Below are positions 1 to 8,004 of a stretch of DNA of 64,000 bases, one piece after another. A program made the translations under genes and the position numbers. How positions within the stretch are numbered: the stretch's first letter is position 1; the number at the start of each line of letters is the position of its first letter. Below the pieces are notes generated by a model. It saw only the letters and a program-made list of their open reading frames with translations. It was not told the DNA's origin and did no database searches. This DNA comes from an uncultured Butyricicoccus sp. (GTDB taxonomy: Bacteria > Bacillota > Clostridia > Oscillospirales > Butyricicoccaceae), in assembly GCA_934532985.1 (NCBI GenBank), contig CAKTAV010000005.1, positions 62,001 through 126,000 of the forward strand, in the 5' to 3' direction.

Positions 1-182
1 TGATGAAGGTGATTTTGGTGGAAATGATGCTCAAGCAGATGAACGGCTGGATTAACTTCTATCTGGCACCGTGGGTCTATCCCGCGATGGTGATTGTGGG
101 CGCGGTGTGCTACTTTATTGTGCACAGTTTGCAAATGAAAAAGATACGAAAGATTCCGCTGTCCACTGCCCTCAAGCAGTGA
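1..182 (+). CDS. FtsX/MacB-type ABC transporter permease, C-terminal fragment
   Basis: The window opens inside a gene. The readable frame (codons from position 3) contains a hydrophobic stretch of about 20 residues (APWVYPAMVIVGAVCYFIV) followed by a basic tail, MKKIRKIPLSTALK, and a TGA at 180-182. One last membrane helix followed by K-I-R-K-I-P/S-x-x-x-A-L-K is the usual ending of FtsX/MacB-family permeases, which work with an ABC ATPase in peptide, lipid or antimicrobial export. The rest of the gene lies upstream, so the substrate cannot be judged. Family call is inference from the C-terminal signature only. Confidence 0.6.
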   Translation, partial: MKVILVEMMLKQMNGWINFYLAPWVYPAMVIVGAVCYFIVHSLQMKKIRKIPLSTALKQ

Positions 183-225
183 TGACGGCAGAAAAAAGCA
201 AAGTTATTTGGAAATAATTATGAGG

Positions 226-253
226 GCCGGAGAGGGGAGTAAAATTCTCCGGC
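226..253 (+). other. 8-bp perfect inverted repeat ahead of the AraC-type gene
   Basis: GCCGGAGA at 226-233 pairs with TCTCCGGC at 246-253, leaving a 12-nt loop. It lies between the permease stop codon and the SD of the next gene and has no T-run, so it looks more like an mRNA leader hairpin or operator than an intrinsic terminator. Confidence 0.4.
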
Positions 254-270
254 AGAATAAGGAGGACAGA

Positions 271-741
271 ATGATGACACTGTTCGTACAGGATATGACA
301 TGGGAACGCAGTGCAGGAAGTGCAAAGCGCAGCGAAAAGAACGTGACGCCGGAAAGCCGGATTCTCTCAGAAAAGGCACAGCAGAGTACGCAGCTGGCCG
401 AGGAGGTCGGCGCCTACCTGCAAAATAACCTGAATACCCATGTCACCATTCAGCAGCTGGCGAGTATGTTTCATGTGTCGCAGACACAGCTCAAAACCAG
501 CTTCAAAGAACGATTTGGTGTACCGTTGTATGCATATAGTCGGACGCTGAAAATGCAGGCGGCGGCGGAAAAGCTGTGTGAGGAAAACGGTACGGTGCTG
601 GATGTTGCCGGACAGTTTGGCTACAGTAACGGAAGCAAGTTTGCCAAGGCATTTCGCGACGTCATGGGAATGACACCGAAGGAATATCGTCGCGCAGCGA
701 GCCGAAAAACGGGAGAAGAGCGGGAAATAAGCCGTATTTAA
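271..741 (+). CDS. AraC-family transcriptional regulator, DNA-binding domain only
   Basis: I chose the ATG at 271 because AAGGAGG (259-265) sits 5 nt upstream. An in-frame ATG exists further upstream at 208 without such an SD. The 156-aa product carries the AraC double helix-turn-helix in its C-terminal two thirds: VTIQQLASMFHVSQTQLK is the first HTH, and VLDVAGQFGYSNGSKFAKAF followed by GMTPKEYRR is the conserved second HTH and signature. There is no N-terminal cupin or sensor domain, only about 55 residues of charged leader, so the protein is shorter than the usual ~280 aa of the family. Adjacency suggests it could act on the upstream permease or on the metal ATPase cluster, but this is inference. 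Confidence 0.85.
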   Translation: MMTLFVQDMTWERSAGSAKRSEKNVTPESRILSEKAQQSTQLAEEVGAYLQNNLNTHVTIQQLASMFHVSQTQLKTSFKERFGVPLYAYSRTLKMQAAAEKLCEENGTVLDVAGQFGYSNGSKFAKAFRDVMGMTPKEYRRAASRKTGEEREISRI

Positions 742-779
742 TCTTTTGTAAGGCTTGCGTAAAAAATGTCTAAATGGAG

Positions 780-808
780 TTGAAAGGCAAAAAAACAAAA
801 GATATTAT
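780..808 (+). promoter_or_regulatory. Sigma-A type promoter for the DUF6110/P-type ATPase unit
   Basis: TTGAAA (780-785) and TATTAT (803-808) are separated by 17 nt. The predicted transcript has a leader of about 115 nt before the DUF6110 start at 930. I see no recognisable riboswitch in that leader. Confidence 0.6.
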
Positions 809-929
809 AGACGAAACCGCAGGGCAAGCGAGCCGCATGACGGCGACGTATCGCAGCATAGATTGCGAATAGCTCTGGGTATGAAATGTATTACTATATC
901 AACTGTTTACACAAATAGGAGGTTTTATT

Positions 930-1247
930 ATGAAGCTCTGGAAAATGATTTGCAAGCCGAATTGGGAAAAGATTGGTCTGTTTGCAGGCGGTACTCTGTT
1001 TGGCACCGCTGGCATCAAGGTTCTGACCAGCAAGGACGCAAAGAAGGTTTATACGCAGTCCACAGCTGCTGTTCTGCGCGCAAAGGAATGTGTTATGACG
1101 ACGGTTACCGCGGCTCGTGAGAACTGCGATGACATCCTGGCTGAGGCAAAGGACATCAACGAGCAGCGCGCTGCTGCTGCAAACGCAGTAATCGAGGACG
1201 AGGCAGAAGAAACGGCAGAGACCGCAGAGGCTGCTGACGCAGAATAA
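930..1247 (+). CDS. DUF6110-like small protein preceding a metal ATPase
   Basis: The 105-aa protein starts at an ATG behind AGGAGG. It has one short hydrophobic, glycine-rich segment near residues 15-30 (IGLFAGGTLFGTAGIKVL), a middle amphipathic region and a very acidic, alanine-rich tail. This layout resembles the YtxH/DUF6110 proteins that commonly precede CPC-less heavy-metal P-type ATPases in clostridia. It likely sits at the membrane next to the ATPase encoded 86 nt downstream, as accessory or metal-buffering partner. That role is inferred from gene pairing only, and no metal-binding motif is evident. A weak hairpin lies between the two genes. Confidence 0.6.
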   Translation: MKLWKMICKPNWEKIGLFAGGTLFGTAGIKVLTSKDAKKVYTQSTAAVLRAKECVMTTVTAARENCDDILAEAKDINEQRAAAANAVIEDEAEETAETAEAADAE

Positions 1248-1264
1248 GCGATTCAATACGTTAG

Positions 1265-1306
1265 AAAAAGCGGCTGGGGAGGAATACTCTGCGGCGGCTT
1301 TTTCTT
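1265..1306 (+). terminator. Imperfect hairpin with T-run between DUF6110 gene and ATPase
   Basis: AAAAAGCGGCTG pairs imperfectly with TGCGGCGGCTTTTT and is followed by CTTT. It is probably a leaky terminator that sets a lower level of the downstream ATPase, since no separate promoter is evident before 1334. Confidence 0.4.
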
Positions 1307-1333
1307 TAGCAATGCAAGAAAGGTTGCAGAAAT

Positions 1334-3415
1334 ATGAAGTGCAAGATATTGCATGAGTCAGCCGGCCGCATCCGCGTCCATATCATGCACGGACGCATGA
1401 CGATGCATCAAGCTGACATGTTGGAATATTATTTGAAGGACGTCTCCAGCGTCGTTGACGCCAAGGTATATGTCCGCACGGGTGACGCGACGATTCGCTA
1501 TATTGCGCCTGACCGCGCGCTGGTTCTGGAGGCGCTGCGCGCATTCTCGTATGAAAGTGAAGAGATCGCGGCGCTGGTTCCGGAGCACACGGGGCGTGCG
1601 CTGAACACGGAATTCGAGGATAAGCTGGTCAGTCTGGTGGTTCGACGTGCGCTGAACAAGCTGTTTGTGCCGATGCCGATCCGCATTGCGATTACAGCGG
1701 TTCGTTCGGTGCATTACCTGCACAAGGGCGCCAGTGAGTTGCTCAAGCGCAAGCTGACGGTTCCGGTACTGGATGCGACGGCAATCGGCGTATCGCTTCT
1801 GCGCGCGGACTTCAAGACCGCGTCGTCCATTATGTGGCTGCTGTCCATCGGAGAGCTGCTGGAGGAGTGGACGCACAAGAAGTCGGTCGACGATCTGGCG
1901 CGCACAATGGCGCTGAATGTTGAGAAGGTTTGGCGCAGAGTGGACGACGATCAGGAAGAGCTGGTCTCCATCAATGAGATTGACGTGGGCGATGAAGTCG
2001 TCGCCCGCATGGGCAATATGATTCCGCTGGACGGCAAGGTCGTTTCGGGCGACGCGATGGTCAATCAGGCATCCATGACCGGTGAGTCGGTTCCGGTACA
2101 TAAGGAAACGGGCAGCTATGTCTACGCCGGTACGGTTGTCGAAGAGGGCAGCTGTGTTATCCGTGTCGATAAGCTCTCCGGTGGCGGACGCTATGACCGC
2201 ATTGTACACATGATTGAGGAATCCGAGAAGCTCAAGTCGGCGACGGAGGATCGCGCTTCGCATCTGGCGGACGCTCTGGTTCCGTACAGCCTGGGCGCGA
2301 CGATTCTGACCTATGCGCTGACGCGCAACGTCACCAAGGCGCTGGCGATTCTGATGGTTGACTTCTCGTGCGCACTCAAGCTGGCAATGCCGATTTCGGT
2401 ACTGTCCGCAATGCGTGAGAGCAGCTACTATCAGGTTTCCGTCAAGGGCGGGCGTTTCCTGGAAGCAGTTGCACAGGCGGACACGCTGGTATTCGACAAG
2501 ACCGGCACGTTGACCCATGCGTCGCCGAAGGTAGCGCAGGTCGTTACGTTCGGCGGACACGAGGAAAACGAGATGCTGCGCACGGCGGCTTGTCTGGAGG
2601 AGCATTACCCGCACTCGATGGCAAACGCCGTTGTGGCAGAGGCGCAGGAGCGCGGTCTGCTGCATGAGGAGCGTCATTCCCGCATCGAATATGTCGTGGC
2701 ACACGGCATCTCCAGCACGTTGGAGGAGCAGAATGTCGTCATCGGCAGCTATCACTTCGTCTTCCAGGATGAGGGCTGCACGATTCCGGAGGGAGAAGAA
2801 GAGCTGTTTGCTTCTCTGCCGGAGGAGTATTCGCATCTGTATCTGGCGATTTCCGGCGAGCTGGCAGCGGTTATCTGCATTGAAGACCCGCTGCGTGAAG
2901 AGGCAGAGTCGGTTATCAACAGCCTGCATCGTCTGGGCATCAGCAAGGTTGTCATGATGACGGGCGACAACGAAAAGACGGCGAGAGCCGTTGCGGCAAA
3001 GGTTGGCGTAGATCAGTACTACGCCGAGGTTCTGCCGGAGGACAAGGCAAACTTCATCCTGTCCGAAAAGGAAGCGGGGCGCAAGGTCATCATGATTGGC
3101 GACGGTGTCAACGATTCTCCGGCGCTGTCCGCGGCAGACGTCGGCATTGCGATCAGCGACGGCGCAGCAATTGCGCGTGAAATCGCAGATATCACGGTTT
3201 CAGCGGACGATCTGTTTGCACTGGTTTCGCTCAAGAGCATCAGTGACGCGCTGATGCGTCGTATCGACCGCAACTATCGTTGGATCATTGGCATCAATCT
3301 GGGCCTGATTATGATGGGGGTAGCGGGAGTAATGACGCCGACAACGACAGCACTGCTGCATAACCTGTCTACGCTGGCAATCAGCTTGGACAGCATGACC
3401 AATTTGCTGGACTAA
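1334..3415 (+). CDS. Heavy-metal-type (P1B) P-type ATPase with SCALKL in place of CPC
   Basis: This is an ATP-driven metal-ion translocating membrane pump of 693 aa. The phosphorylation loop DKTGT begins at D388, the actuator motif MTGES is at 248-252 and the hinge GDGVND at 589-594, so all catalytic elements are present. The N-terminal ~70 residues (KILHESAGRIRVHI...) look like a divergent HMA domain without the CxxC metal site. In the membrane metal-binding helix, where Cu/Zn/Cd pumps have CPC or CPH, this protein has S345-C346-A-L-K-L with P353 further along. Substrate therefore cannot be assigned as Cu or Zn by motif. Mn or Fe-type substrates are possible. A preceding DUF6110 gene and a strong terminator at 3426 define a two-gene unit. 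Confidence 0.9.
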   Translation: MKCKILHESAGRIRVHIMHGRMTMHQADMLEYYLKDVSSVVDAKVYVRTGDATIRYIAPDRALVLEALRAFSYESEEIAALVPEHTGRALNTEFEDKLVSLVVRRALNKLFVPMPIRIAITAVRSVHYLHKGASELLKRKLTVPVLDATAIGVSLLRADFKTASSIMWLLSIGELLEEWTHKKSVDDLARTMALNVEKVWRRVDDDQEELVSINEIDVGDEVVARMGNMIPLDGKVVSGDAMVNQASMTGESVPVHKETGSYVYAGTVVEEGSCVIRVDKLSGGGRYDRIVHMIEESEKLKSATEDRASHLADALVPYSLGATILTYALTRNVTKALAILMVDFSCALKLAMPISVLSAMRESSYYQVSVKGGRFLEAVAQADTLVFDKTGTLTHASPKVAQVVTFGGHEENEMLRTAACLEEHYPHSMANAVVAEAQERGLLHEERHSRIEYVVAHGISSTLEEQNVVIGSYHFVFQDEGCTIPEGEEELFASLPEEYSHLYLAISGELAAVICIEDPLREEAESVINSLHRLGISKVVMMTGDNEKTARAVAAKVGVDQYYAEVLPEDKANFILSEKEAGRKVIMIGDGVNDSPALSAADVGIAISDGAAIAREIADITVSADDLFALVSLKSISDALMRRIDRNYRWIIGINLGLIMMGVAGVMTPTTTALLHNLSTLAISLDSMTNLLD

Positions 3416-3425
3416 TAGTAATGTA

Positions 3426-3466
3426 CACAGCGGCGGGAAGAGCATTCTTCCTGCCGCTGTTTTTTG
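3426..3466 (+). terminator. Intrinsic terminator after the P-type ATPase
   Basis: CAGCGGCGGGAAGA and TCTTCCTGCCGCTG form a strong stem with a 4-nt loop, followed by TTTTTT. Confidence 0.85.
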
Positions 3467-3583
3467 CGCAAAAAAGGTCACAAAAAAACAGCGGAAAAGT
3501 TCGGAAAATTCACCAAAATGCAGAGTAATTGCTGGATTATTCGGCTTGATTTTGAATAAAGAGTAAAATAGTAGGGAATTGAC

Positions 3584-3614
3584 TTGACAGACGGCGGGGG
3601 CATGCGTATATAAT
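3584..3614 (+). promoter_or_regulatory. Promoter of the DUF2156 gene
   Basis: TTGACA at 3584-3589 with TATAAT at 3609-3614 (19-nt spacer), or TATATA at 3607-3612 with a 17-nt spacer. Transcription should begin near 3620, which rules out a GTG at 3621 as the translation start and favours the TTG at 3660. Confidence 0.65.
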
Positions 3615-3659
3615 AAAATAGTGTTGCAGCGTAGGAACGAGCACACAGGAGGAGATATT

Positions 3660-4682
3660 TTGAGTTTACGAAATGAATCATGCAGCTGCGCAACATCGGA
3701 CTGTTGTACAGCGTTTTGGGTTTGTGGAAATACGGCGCTGGCGCGTACCGGTGCAAAAAAACAGGGAGCAGCATCCGACGGAAGAGAGGTGCTGCATCCG
3801 ATTAGTATGAAGGATCGGACGTGGATTGCACCGCTGCTGAAGGATGAGGACAGTCTCGCGTCCATGGGCTGTTTCGGTACGATGTACCTTTGGGGCGCGG
3901 CGTTTGGTCAGCAGGTCGCCCGTGTTGGCAACCGTATTTTAGCCTGCTATCGGGATGAGGATAAGATCAGCTTTGCCTTTCCGTTTGGCAAGGGACCGCT
4001 GACACCGGCAATTCAGCAGATGCGCCGACAGGCAGAGAGCTGCGGCTGTGCGCTGACGATCAACGGCATGACGGAGAGCCAGATGCAGCAGCTGACGGCG
4101 GAGTATCCGACGCAGTTTGTCATTACGGACAACCGCGACAACGCTGATTACGTCTATGAGGTGGAGAAACTGGCCAACCTTAAGGGCAAGAAGCTGCAAA
4201 ATAAGCGCAACCACTGCAATCGCTTTGAAAAGGAACATGCCGACTGGAAGTTCGAGCCGATGGAGTCGCGTCATTTTGACGATTGCCGCACATTGCTGCG
4301 TGCGTGGGAGGAAAACCATGCGGATGGCGACGAGATGCAGGACGCGGAGCGTCTGGTCATTGAGCAGTCGTTTGCAAATTTTGAGACCCTCGGTCTGGAG
4401 GGCGGCGTGCTGTACGCCGAAGGCAAGCTGGTGGCGTTTACGCTGGGCGAGCCGGTGGGACAGCATGGCTTTGATACCCGTCTGGAAAAGGCAGATGCCT
4501 CAGTCAACGGTGCGTATCAGATGATTAACCGTGAATTTGCACGTATGCTGATGCAGCGCCATCCGGATCTGAAGTACATCAACCGTGAAGAGGATATGGG
4601 ACACGAAAATCTGCGCAAGGCAAAGCTGTCCTATCATCCGGATATTCTGCTGATGAAGTATTCGGCGCGGTGGATTGGATGA
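3660..4682 (+). CDS. DUF2156 (phosphatidylglycerol lysyltransferase C-domain-like) protein
   Basis: The core from about residue 48 (ISMKDRTWIAPLLK...CFGTMYLWG) to the end (YINREEDMGHENLRKAKLSYHPDILLMKY) matches the DUF2156 family of GNAT-like acyl- or aminoacyl-transferases related to the catalytic half of MprF. The soluble, stand-alone form has no confirmed substrate. I start it at TTG 3660 because AGGAGGAG lies at 3648-3655 and the promoter fires near 3620. This adds a cysteine-rich N-terminal stretch (five Cys in about 15 residues) not typical of the family. A GTG at 3789 would give the usual family start but has no well-placed SD. The 3' end overlaps the next gene by ATGA, implying translational coupling. 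Confidence 0.8.
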   Translation: MSLRNESCSCATSDCCTAFWVCGNTALARTGAKKQGAASDGREVLHPISMKDRTWIAPLLKDEDSLASMGCFGTMYLWGAAFGQQVARVGNRILACYRDEDKISFAFPFGKGPLTPAIQQMRRQAESCGCALTINGMTESQMQQLTAEYPTQFVITDNRDNADYVYEVEKLANLKGKKLQNKRNHCNRFEKEHADWKFEPMESRHFDDCRTLLRAWEENHADGDEMQDAERLVIEQSFANFETLGLEGGVLYAEGKLVAFTLGEPVGQHGFDTRLEKADASVNGAYQMINREFARMLMQRHPDLKYINREEDMGHENLRKAKLSYHPDILLMKYSARWIG

Positions 4683-5311
4683 AGCAGAGCGGGATGACAG
4701 CTGCAGAGCTGGAGTATTTTACGATTGGGAATTGCTATGGCGGGTATCAGGAGTGGTTTACCGATCCTTGGATGCGCTTGGGCGGCTGTGCTGCGGTAAC
4801 GGCGTGTGACAGCAGCATTTACTTTGCCCGACAGCTGGGGAAGATCAAGCTGTATCCGGGAAACTGCCGGAAGCTGTCCAAGCGGGAATATATTGGCTTT
4901 TCTCAAAAGATGAAACCGTATCTGCGCCCGCGCATGAGCGGTATTGACACGCTGGAGCTGTATATGGACGGCTACGCGGATTATCTGCGTGACTGCGGAG
5001 AGCGCGGTATTACCATGGAAGGGCTGCACGGTTCGCGTCCGGTGGAACAGGCAGACGAGGCAGTGCGGCGGCAGATCGACAGAGGAATGCCGATTCCATG
5101 TCTGACACTGCATCATCTAAGCCCAAATTTGAAGGACTATGTGTGGCACTGGTTTTTGCTGACCGGCTACCAGCAGGCGGAGGATACACTGCTGGTCAAG
5201 GCGGTGACCTACGGGTCGTGGCGCTGGCTGGATTTCCACGAGCTGTGGGACACCGGCTTTGAGCAAAAGGGCGGCTTGGTGCTGTATCATACGACAAAAA
5301 CAAGTACATAA
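4679..5311 (+). CDS. Uncharacterised protein, possible papain/C39-like fold
   Basis: The ATG at 4679 overlaps the stop codon of the upstream DUF2156 gene (ATGA). A GTG at 4670 is an alternative. The soluble protein of about 210 aa has an early Gly-Gly-Cys (Cys40 counted from the GTG) in the context WMRLGGCAAVTACD. It also has a late HWFLLTGY, in which His160 is followed by a segment like the His/Asp part of C39 and C39-like peptidases. I infer a cysteine-peptidase-like fold with low confidence. No signal peptide or membrane segment is visible. Its strict coupling to the DUF2156 gene suggests that the two act in one process. Confidence 0.6.
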   Translation: MKQSGMTAAELEYFTIGNCYGGYQEWFTDPWMRLGGCAAVTACDSSIYFARQLGKIKLYPGNCRKLSKREYIGFSQKMKPYLRPRMSGIDTLELYMDGYADYLRDCGERGITMEGLHGSRPVEQADEAVRRQIDRGMPIPCLTLHHLSPNLKDYVWHWFLLTGYQQAEDTLLVKAVTYGSWRWLDFHELWDTGFEQKGGLVLYHTTKTST

Positions 5312-5330
5312 TAGAGGACAGAGAAAAAAG

Positions 5331-5369
5331 CGGCTGCGGTTTTTGCAAGCAACACAAAAACCGCAGCCG
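5331..5369. terminator. Strong inverted repeat after the DUF2156 pair
   Basis: CGGCTGCGGTTTTTG and its complement CAAAAACCGCAGCCG flank a 10-nt loop. On the plus strand no long T-run follows, while on the minus strand CTTTTTT does. It probably ends the plus-strand pair, and would stop transcription from either side. Confidence 0.55.
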
Positions 5370-5563
5370 TGTTCTGTCTTGAGAAAAAATATTACAGGGA
5401 AAAATCGTGTCAAAATAGACGGATTTTGCGCAGTTTTTTGAGGAAAACGCGAGGTTCGACAATGCTGCGGAATAATTGACATCTGTAACATTGTATGTTA
5501 TTTTTAATATATTGTGTTTATATTGCTTAACAGATCATCTGTGAGAATGGAGAGGAAAGGATT

Positions 5564-6658
5564 ATGAACAAGCTGGATGGAGTAACTCTGGTACCGGAGT
5601 TTTCGGAACAGGGAGTAGACTGCTACCGCCTGGAGGGCGGCAATTTTACCAACGAATATTACGTTATTTCAGAAGTGGAAACCCGTAAGCTGTTGAATTT
5701 GCCGGAGGTGGTAGGATATGAGGTTTATCGCTGCCTGATCCCCTCGACAGCACAGATGATGTATTACTTGAAGGAACAGAAGAAGGTCACAACGGCGAAT
5801 ATTCTGTCGATCCTGCGCGGTGCGCTGAACTATCCGCTGGAAGAGAGCTGCTATCGGGAGCATATCCGTGTGCATGATATCAGCTTTTTGTCCAGCGAGC
5901 GCGTGTTTGAAGAGGATGAAATCGCCGGACTGGAGATTAAGTACAGCAAACTGACCATGGTGCCGGACAGCACGCTGCTGATCGGTGATATTATCGCCAC
6001 CGGCGACACGCTGGTACACTGTCTGAAATACGTCACCGACTTCTACCGCAAGGCGGGGGCGAAGCTGCGCAATATTATTATCTTTACCATCGGCGGCACG
6101 CAGGGTATTGATATTTTGGAAAAGCTGACGGAAGAAATTCGGGAATATTGGCCGGATTTTGAGGGCTTTATCGCCGTATATTACGAAGGAATTTTCAGCA
6201 CCTATCAAGACCGAGGTGTATCCGGCATCAATATGCCAAATGTGGACTTTTACTGGAAGGACGGTATCATCAGCCCGGAATTCCGCCGCGTGACCCTGTC
6301 GCGCCAGAATCCGCTGTTTGAAAAGTGCATTATCTATGATGGAGGTGCACGCCGGTACGAGATTCAGGAGCATGTCAGTGAAGTGCTGGAATTCTGGGAA
6401 GCGATGGAGGAACGCGCGGACGAGATTGAGATGCAGGCGCTGCTGCACGAAAAGCTCGGTCATGAAACGCCGATTTCGTTTGAGGATTGGGTTCATGTCA
6501 ACCATTATGAGCGCATTGCAGAAACTCAGAAAAAGTGGCTGTACAAGCAGGAAATGGGCTATATCCAGAGCCTGAAAGATGTCACGATCCGGGATATTGC
6601 GGAGCAGCGCATCGAGGAGTTCAAGGCTGCCCTCGGAAAATATATTATCCAGCGATGA
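5564..6658 (+). CDS. Phosphoribosyltransferase-like protein paired with a nucleobase permease
   Basis: The 364-aa soluble protein has a type I PRTase core in its middle. A hydrophobic strand leads into LLIGDIIATGDTL (G141-D142...T146-G147-D148-T149), which fits the PRPP-binding loop, and a following helix and strand (NIIIFTIGGT) fit the same fold. Family members usually have two acidic residues before the loop; here only D142 is present. The C-terminal ~130 residues are helical, charged and of unknown family. The gene sits 30 nt before a CodB-like permease, so a role in nucleobase salvage or control is plausible. The substrate is unknown and the catalytic competence uncertain. Confidence 0.65.
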   Translation: MNKLDGVTLVPEFSEQGVDCYRLEGGNFTNEYYVISEVETRKLLNLPEVVGYEVYRCLIPSTAQMMYYLKEQKKVTTANILSILRGALNYPLEESCYREHIRVHDISFLSSERVFEEDEIAGLEIKYSKLTMVPDSTLLIGDIIATGDTLVHCLKYVTDFYRKAGAKLRNIIIFTIGGTQGIDILEKLTEEIREYWPDFEGFIAVYYEGIFSTYQDRGVSGINMPNVDFYWKDGIISPEFRRVTLSRQNPLFEKCIIYDGGARRYEIQEHVSEVLEFWEAMEERADEIEMQALLHEKLGHETPISFEDWVHVNHYERIAETQKKWLYKQEMGYIQSLKDVTIRDIAEQRIEEFKAALGKYIIQR

Positions 6659-6688
6659 TAATGACATATAAGAAAGTGAGGACAGTAA

Positions 6689-7933
6689 ATGAAAGAAGAA
6701 AAACCACAGAAGATTGACATCGACTTTTCGGAGACTCCGGTTCCGCAGGATTGTCGAAGAACGCGCCTGACCATGTTCATGATTATGCTCGGCTTTACCT
6801 TTTTCTCGGCGAGCATGTGGGTCGGTCAGCAGCTGGCAGACGGCTTGGATTTTTCGGGCTTTATCGGCTCGTTGATTCTCGGCGGCATTATTTTGTCGCT
6901 GTACACCGGTTCACTGGGCTATGTCGGCGCAAAGACGGGACTGAGCTTGGATCTGCTCGCCCGTAAGACGTTTGGACGCAAGGGTTCGTATTTGCCGTCG
7001 GCGATGATTAGCTTGACGCAGATCGGCTGGTTTGGCGTCGGTCTGGCGATGTTCGCGATTCCGATTGCGAAGGAGCTGTTGGGCGGCGATACAAAGGTGC
7101 AGTGGATTCTGGTCGTCATTGCAGGCATCTGCATGACCGCCTCGGCATATTTTGGCATTCGCTCGCTGACTATCGTCAGCTTTATTGCCGTGCCGTGTGT
7201 GGCGATTCTGGGCACGGTGGCGATGGTCATGGCAGTGCGTCAGGGCGACGGCACGATTGTCGATCAGTTTGCGGTTTCCAGCGGTTCGCTGTCCATTATC
7301 GGCGGCGCAGGTCTGGTTGTCGGTTCGTTTGTCTCCGGCGGTACGGCAACGCCGAACTTTACCCGCTTTGCGCAGAACGCGAAGCAGGGCACGCTGACGA
7401 CGGTAGTTGCGTTCTTTATCGGTAACTCGCTGATGTTTTTCTTCGGCGCGGTTTCGTACATCTTTGTCGGCGGCAATGATATTTTTGAGGTCATGGTTCG
7501 CCTGAACCTGTTCTATCTGGCCATTCTGGTTCTGGGTCTGAATATTTGGACGACCAATGACAATGCGCTGTATTCGGCGGGTCTGGGCCTGGCGAATATT
7601 TTCCACCAGAGAAAAAAGCCGATGGTACTGATTTCGGGTATTATCGGTACGGTAGCCGCGGTCTGGCTGTATTATAACTTTGTCGGCTGGCTGAATGTGC
7701 TCAACTGTACGCTGCCGCCGGTCGGCCTGATTCTGGTGCTGGGCTATTTCCTGCATCGGGATGAGTTCGAGGGCGAAGGCTGGAAGAAAACAAAGACGGT
7801 GGATTGGTCGGCTGTTCTGGGCGTTGTAATCGGCGCTGTGGTAGCCAACTTCCTGCCGTGGGGCATTTCCTCCATCAACGGTATGGTGGTTGGAGCGATC
7901 GTTTACGTCGTGGGACAGAAGATAGCAAAATAA
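6689..7933 (+). CDS. codB: Cytosine/purine permease of the NCS1 family
   Basis: This 414-aa integral membrane protein has about 12 hydrophobic helices and the NCS1 layout. An N-terminal charged tail precedes the first helix (LTMFMIMLGFTFFSASMWVGQQLADGL broken by charged turns). Next comes a G-x-G-rich helix 3, then TPNFTRFAQNAKQGTLTT, a typical loop of CodB transporters, and FYLAILVLGLNIWTTNDNALYSAGLGLANI, the substrate-gate helix. It should import cytosine or a related nucleobase with a cation. It follows the PRTase-like gene directly and is closed by a terminator, so the two are one operon. The symbol reflects family, not a proven substrate. Confidence 0.85.
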   Translation: MKEEKPQKIDIDFSETPVPQDCRRTRLTMFMIMLGFTFFSASMWVGQQLADGLDFSGFIGSLILGGIILSLYTGSLGYVGAKTGLSLDLLARKTFGRKGSYLPSAMISLTQIGWFGVGLAMFAIPIAKELLGGDTKVQWILVVIAGICMTASAYFGIRSLTIVSFIAVPCVAILGTVAMVMAVRQGDGTIVDQFAVSSGSLSIIGGAGLVVGSFVSGGTATPNFTRFAQNAKQGTLTTVVAFFIGNSLMFFFGAVSYIFVGGNDIFEVMVRLNLFYLAILVLGLNIWTTNDNALYSAGLGLANIFHQRKKPMVLISGIIGTVAAVWLYYNFVGWLNVLNCTLPPVGLILVLGYFLHRDEFEGEGWKKTKTVDWSAVLGVVIGAVVANFLPWGISSINGMVVGAIVYVVGQKIAK

Positions 7934-7946
7934 CAAGTGAGATAAG

Positions 7947-7987
7947 GAAAACGCTGAGACGGCTTGGTCCGTTTCAGCGTTTTTTTG
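7947..7987. terminator. Bidirectional terminator between codB-like and xre genes
   Basis: AAAACGCTGAGACGG and CCGTTTCAGCGTTTT form a strong stem with a T-run on the plus strand and a TTTTCC tract on the minus strand. It serves two convergent genes. Confidence 0.85.
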
Positions 7988-8004
7988 TGTCAATATAGAA
8001 AAAA

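Noticed and set aside
1358..2929. Long minus-strand open frame over the P-type ATPase gene
   Set aside because: Antisense to an intact ATPase and without promoter or SD.
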